NCBI GenBank assembly: GCA_039812545.1 | Contig: JBDIAR010000012.1 | Span: forward strand, 1-31,160 | Direction of reading: 5' to 3' | DNA from: JBDIAR01 sp039812545 | GTDB taxonomy: Bacteria; Actinomycetota; Actinomycetes; Actinomycetales; Dermatophilaceae | Length of the DNA: 31,160 nucleotides | In this document: in pieces, positions 31,137 to 31,160 of the stretch | Position numbering within the stretch: the stretch's first letter is position 1 | Layout of the letters: the number at the start of each line of letters is the position of its first letter | Notes under the pieces: model-generated | What the model was told of the DNA's origin: nothing | The model's input: only the letters and a program-made list of their open reading frames with translations | The model's database searches: none | Translations under genes and position numbers: made by a program

Positions 31137-31160
31137 AGCTGTTGACCGCCATCGTCAAAC
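31133..31160 (+). CDS. PII nitrogen regulatory protein, 5' end only
   Basis: Only the first nine codons are in the window (MKLLTAIVK), which match the conserved PII opening (MKL-x-TAI-x-KP). ATG 31133 overlaps the amt stop and GGAGGTGA (31121-31128) is its ribosome binding site. Position directly after amt supports GlnK/GlnB, which binds Amt and gates it according to nitrogen status. The gene continues past the window end. Confidence 0.85.

Overview
The window is high-GC DNA (roughly 69 % by eye) from an actinobacterium. The gene content (acylphosphatase, SMC, FtsY, Amt, PII in that order, AroQ chorismate mutase, hut genes), the codon use and the many leaderless promoters (TAnnnT placed 6-8 nt before the start codon) point to order Micrococcales, most likely the Intrasporangiaceae/Dermatophilaceae group. 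That placement is an inference; the window has no rRNA or other phylogenetic marker. I found no tRNA, rRNA or CRISPR array.

Layout. 1-640: the N-terminal part of a lipoprotein hydrolase, cut off at its first catalytic-core motif. 787-8644: two divergent operons of the predicted ATP-grasp / alpha-E / transglutaminase peptide-ligase type. The left operon encodes a fused ATP-grasp-alpha-E protein and two transglutaminases. The right operon encodes a stand-alone ATP-grasp protein, a stand-alone alpha-E protein and one transglutaminase. 8654-9928: a GH32 glycosidase gene broken by one in-frame TAA. 9930-10370: a scar of gene fragments around an AT-rich patch. 10375-12071: a TetR regulator divergent from an ABC-2-like membrane protein, with two TetR-type dyads between them. 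12096-14329: M3 oligopeptidase and acylphosphatase. 14333-15985 (minus): chorismate mutase and a polysaccharide-deacetylase lipoprotein. 16257-19823: smc. 19908-22606: M20 amidohydrolase with a 14-TM MFS transporter. 22618-26661: hutI-hutU (minus) divergent from hutG. 26746-28164: a small membrane protein and ftsY. 28158-28523: an intergenic region dense with repeats. 28552-29553: zinc alcohol dehydrogenase (minus). 29748-31160: amt and the start of a PII gene.

How the genes work together. The amidoligase locus is the main candidate for an uncharacterised system. Each operon pairs a ligase-type ATP-grasp with alpha-E and papain-like transglutaminase proteins, presumably to make and process a small peptide or peptide tag. 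The two operons differ in a telling way: the stand-alone ATP-grasp keeps its nucleotide and metal motifs, while the fused one has lost them. smc, ftsY, amt and the PII gene form a familiar actinobacterial neighbourhood, here split by histidine catabolism genes (hutI, hutU, hutG; no hutH in view) and a hydrolase-transporter pair.

Across the whole window, the heptamer GTATGCC/GGCATAC recurs about 49 times (about 3 expected by composition). It occurs on both strands, in all three reading frames and between genes, and in some genes it brings in the rare codon ATA. This is the strongest signal that the genes do not explain.
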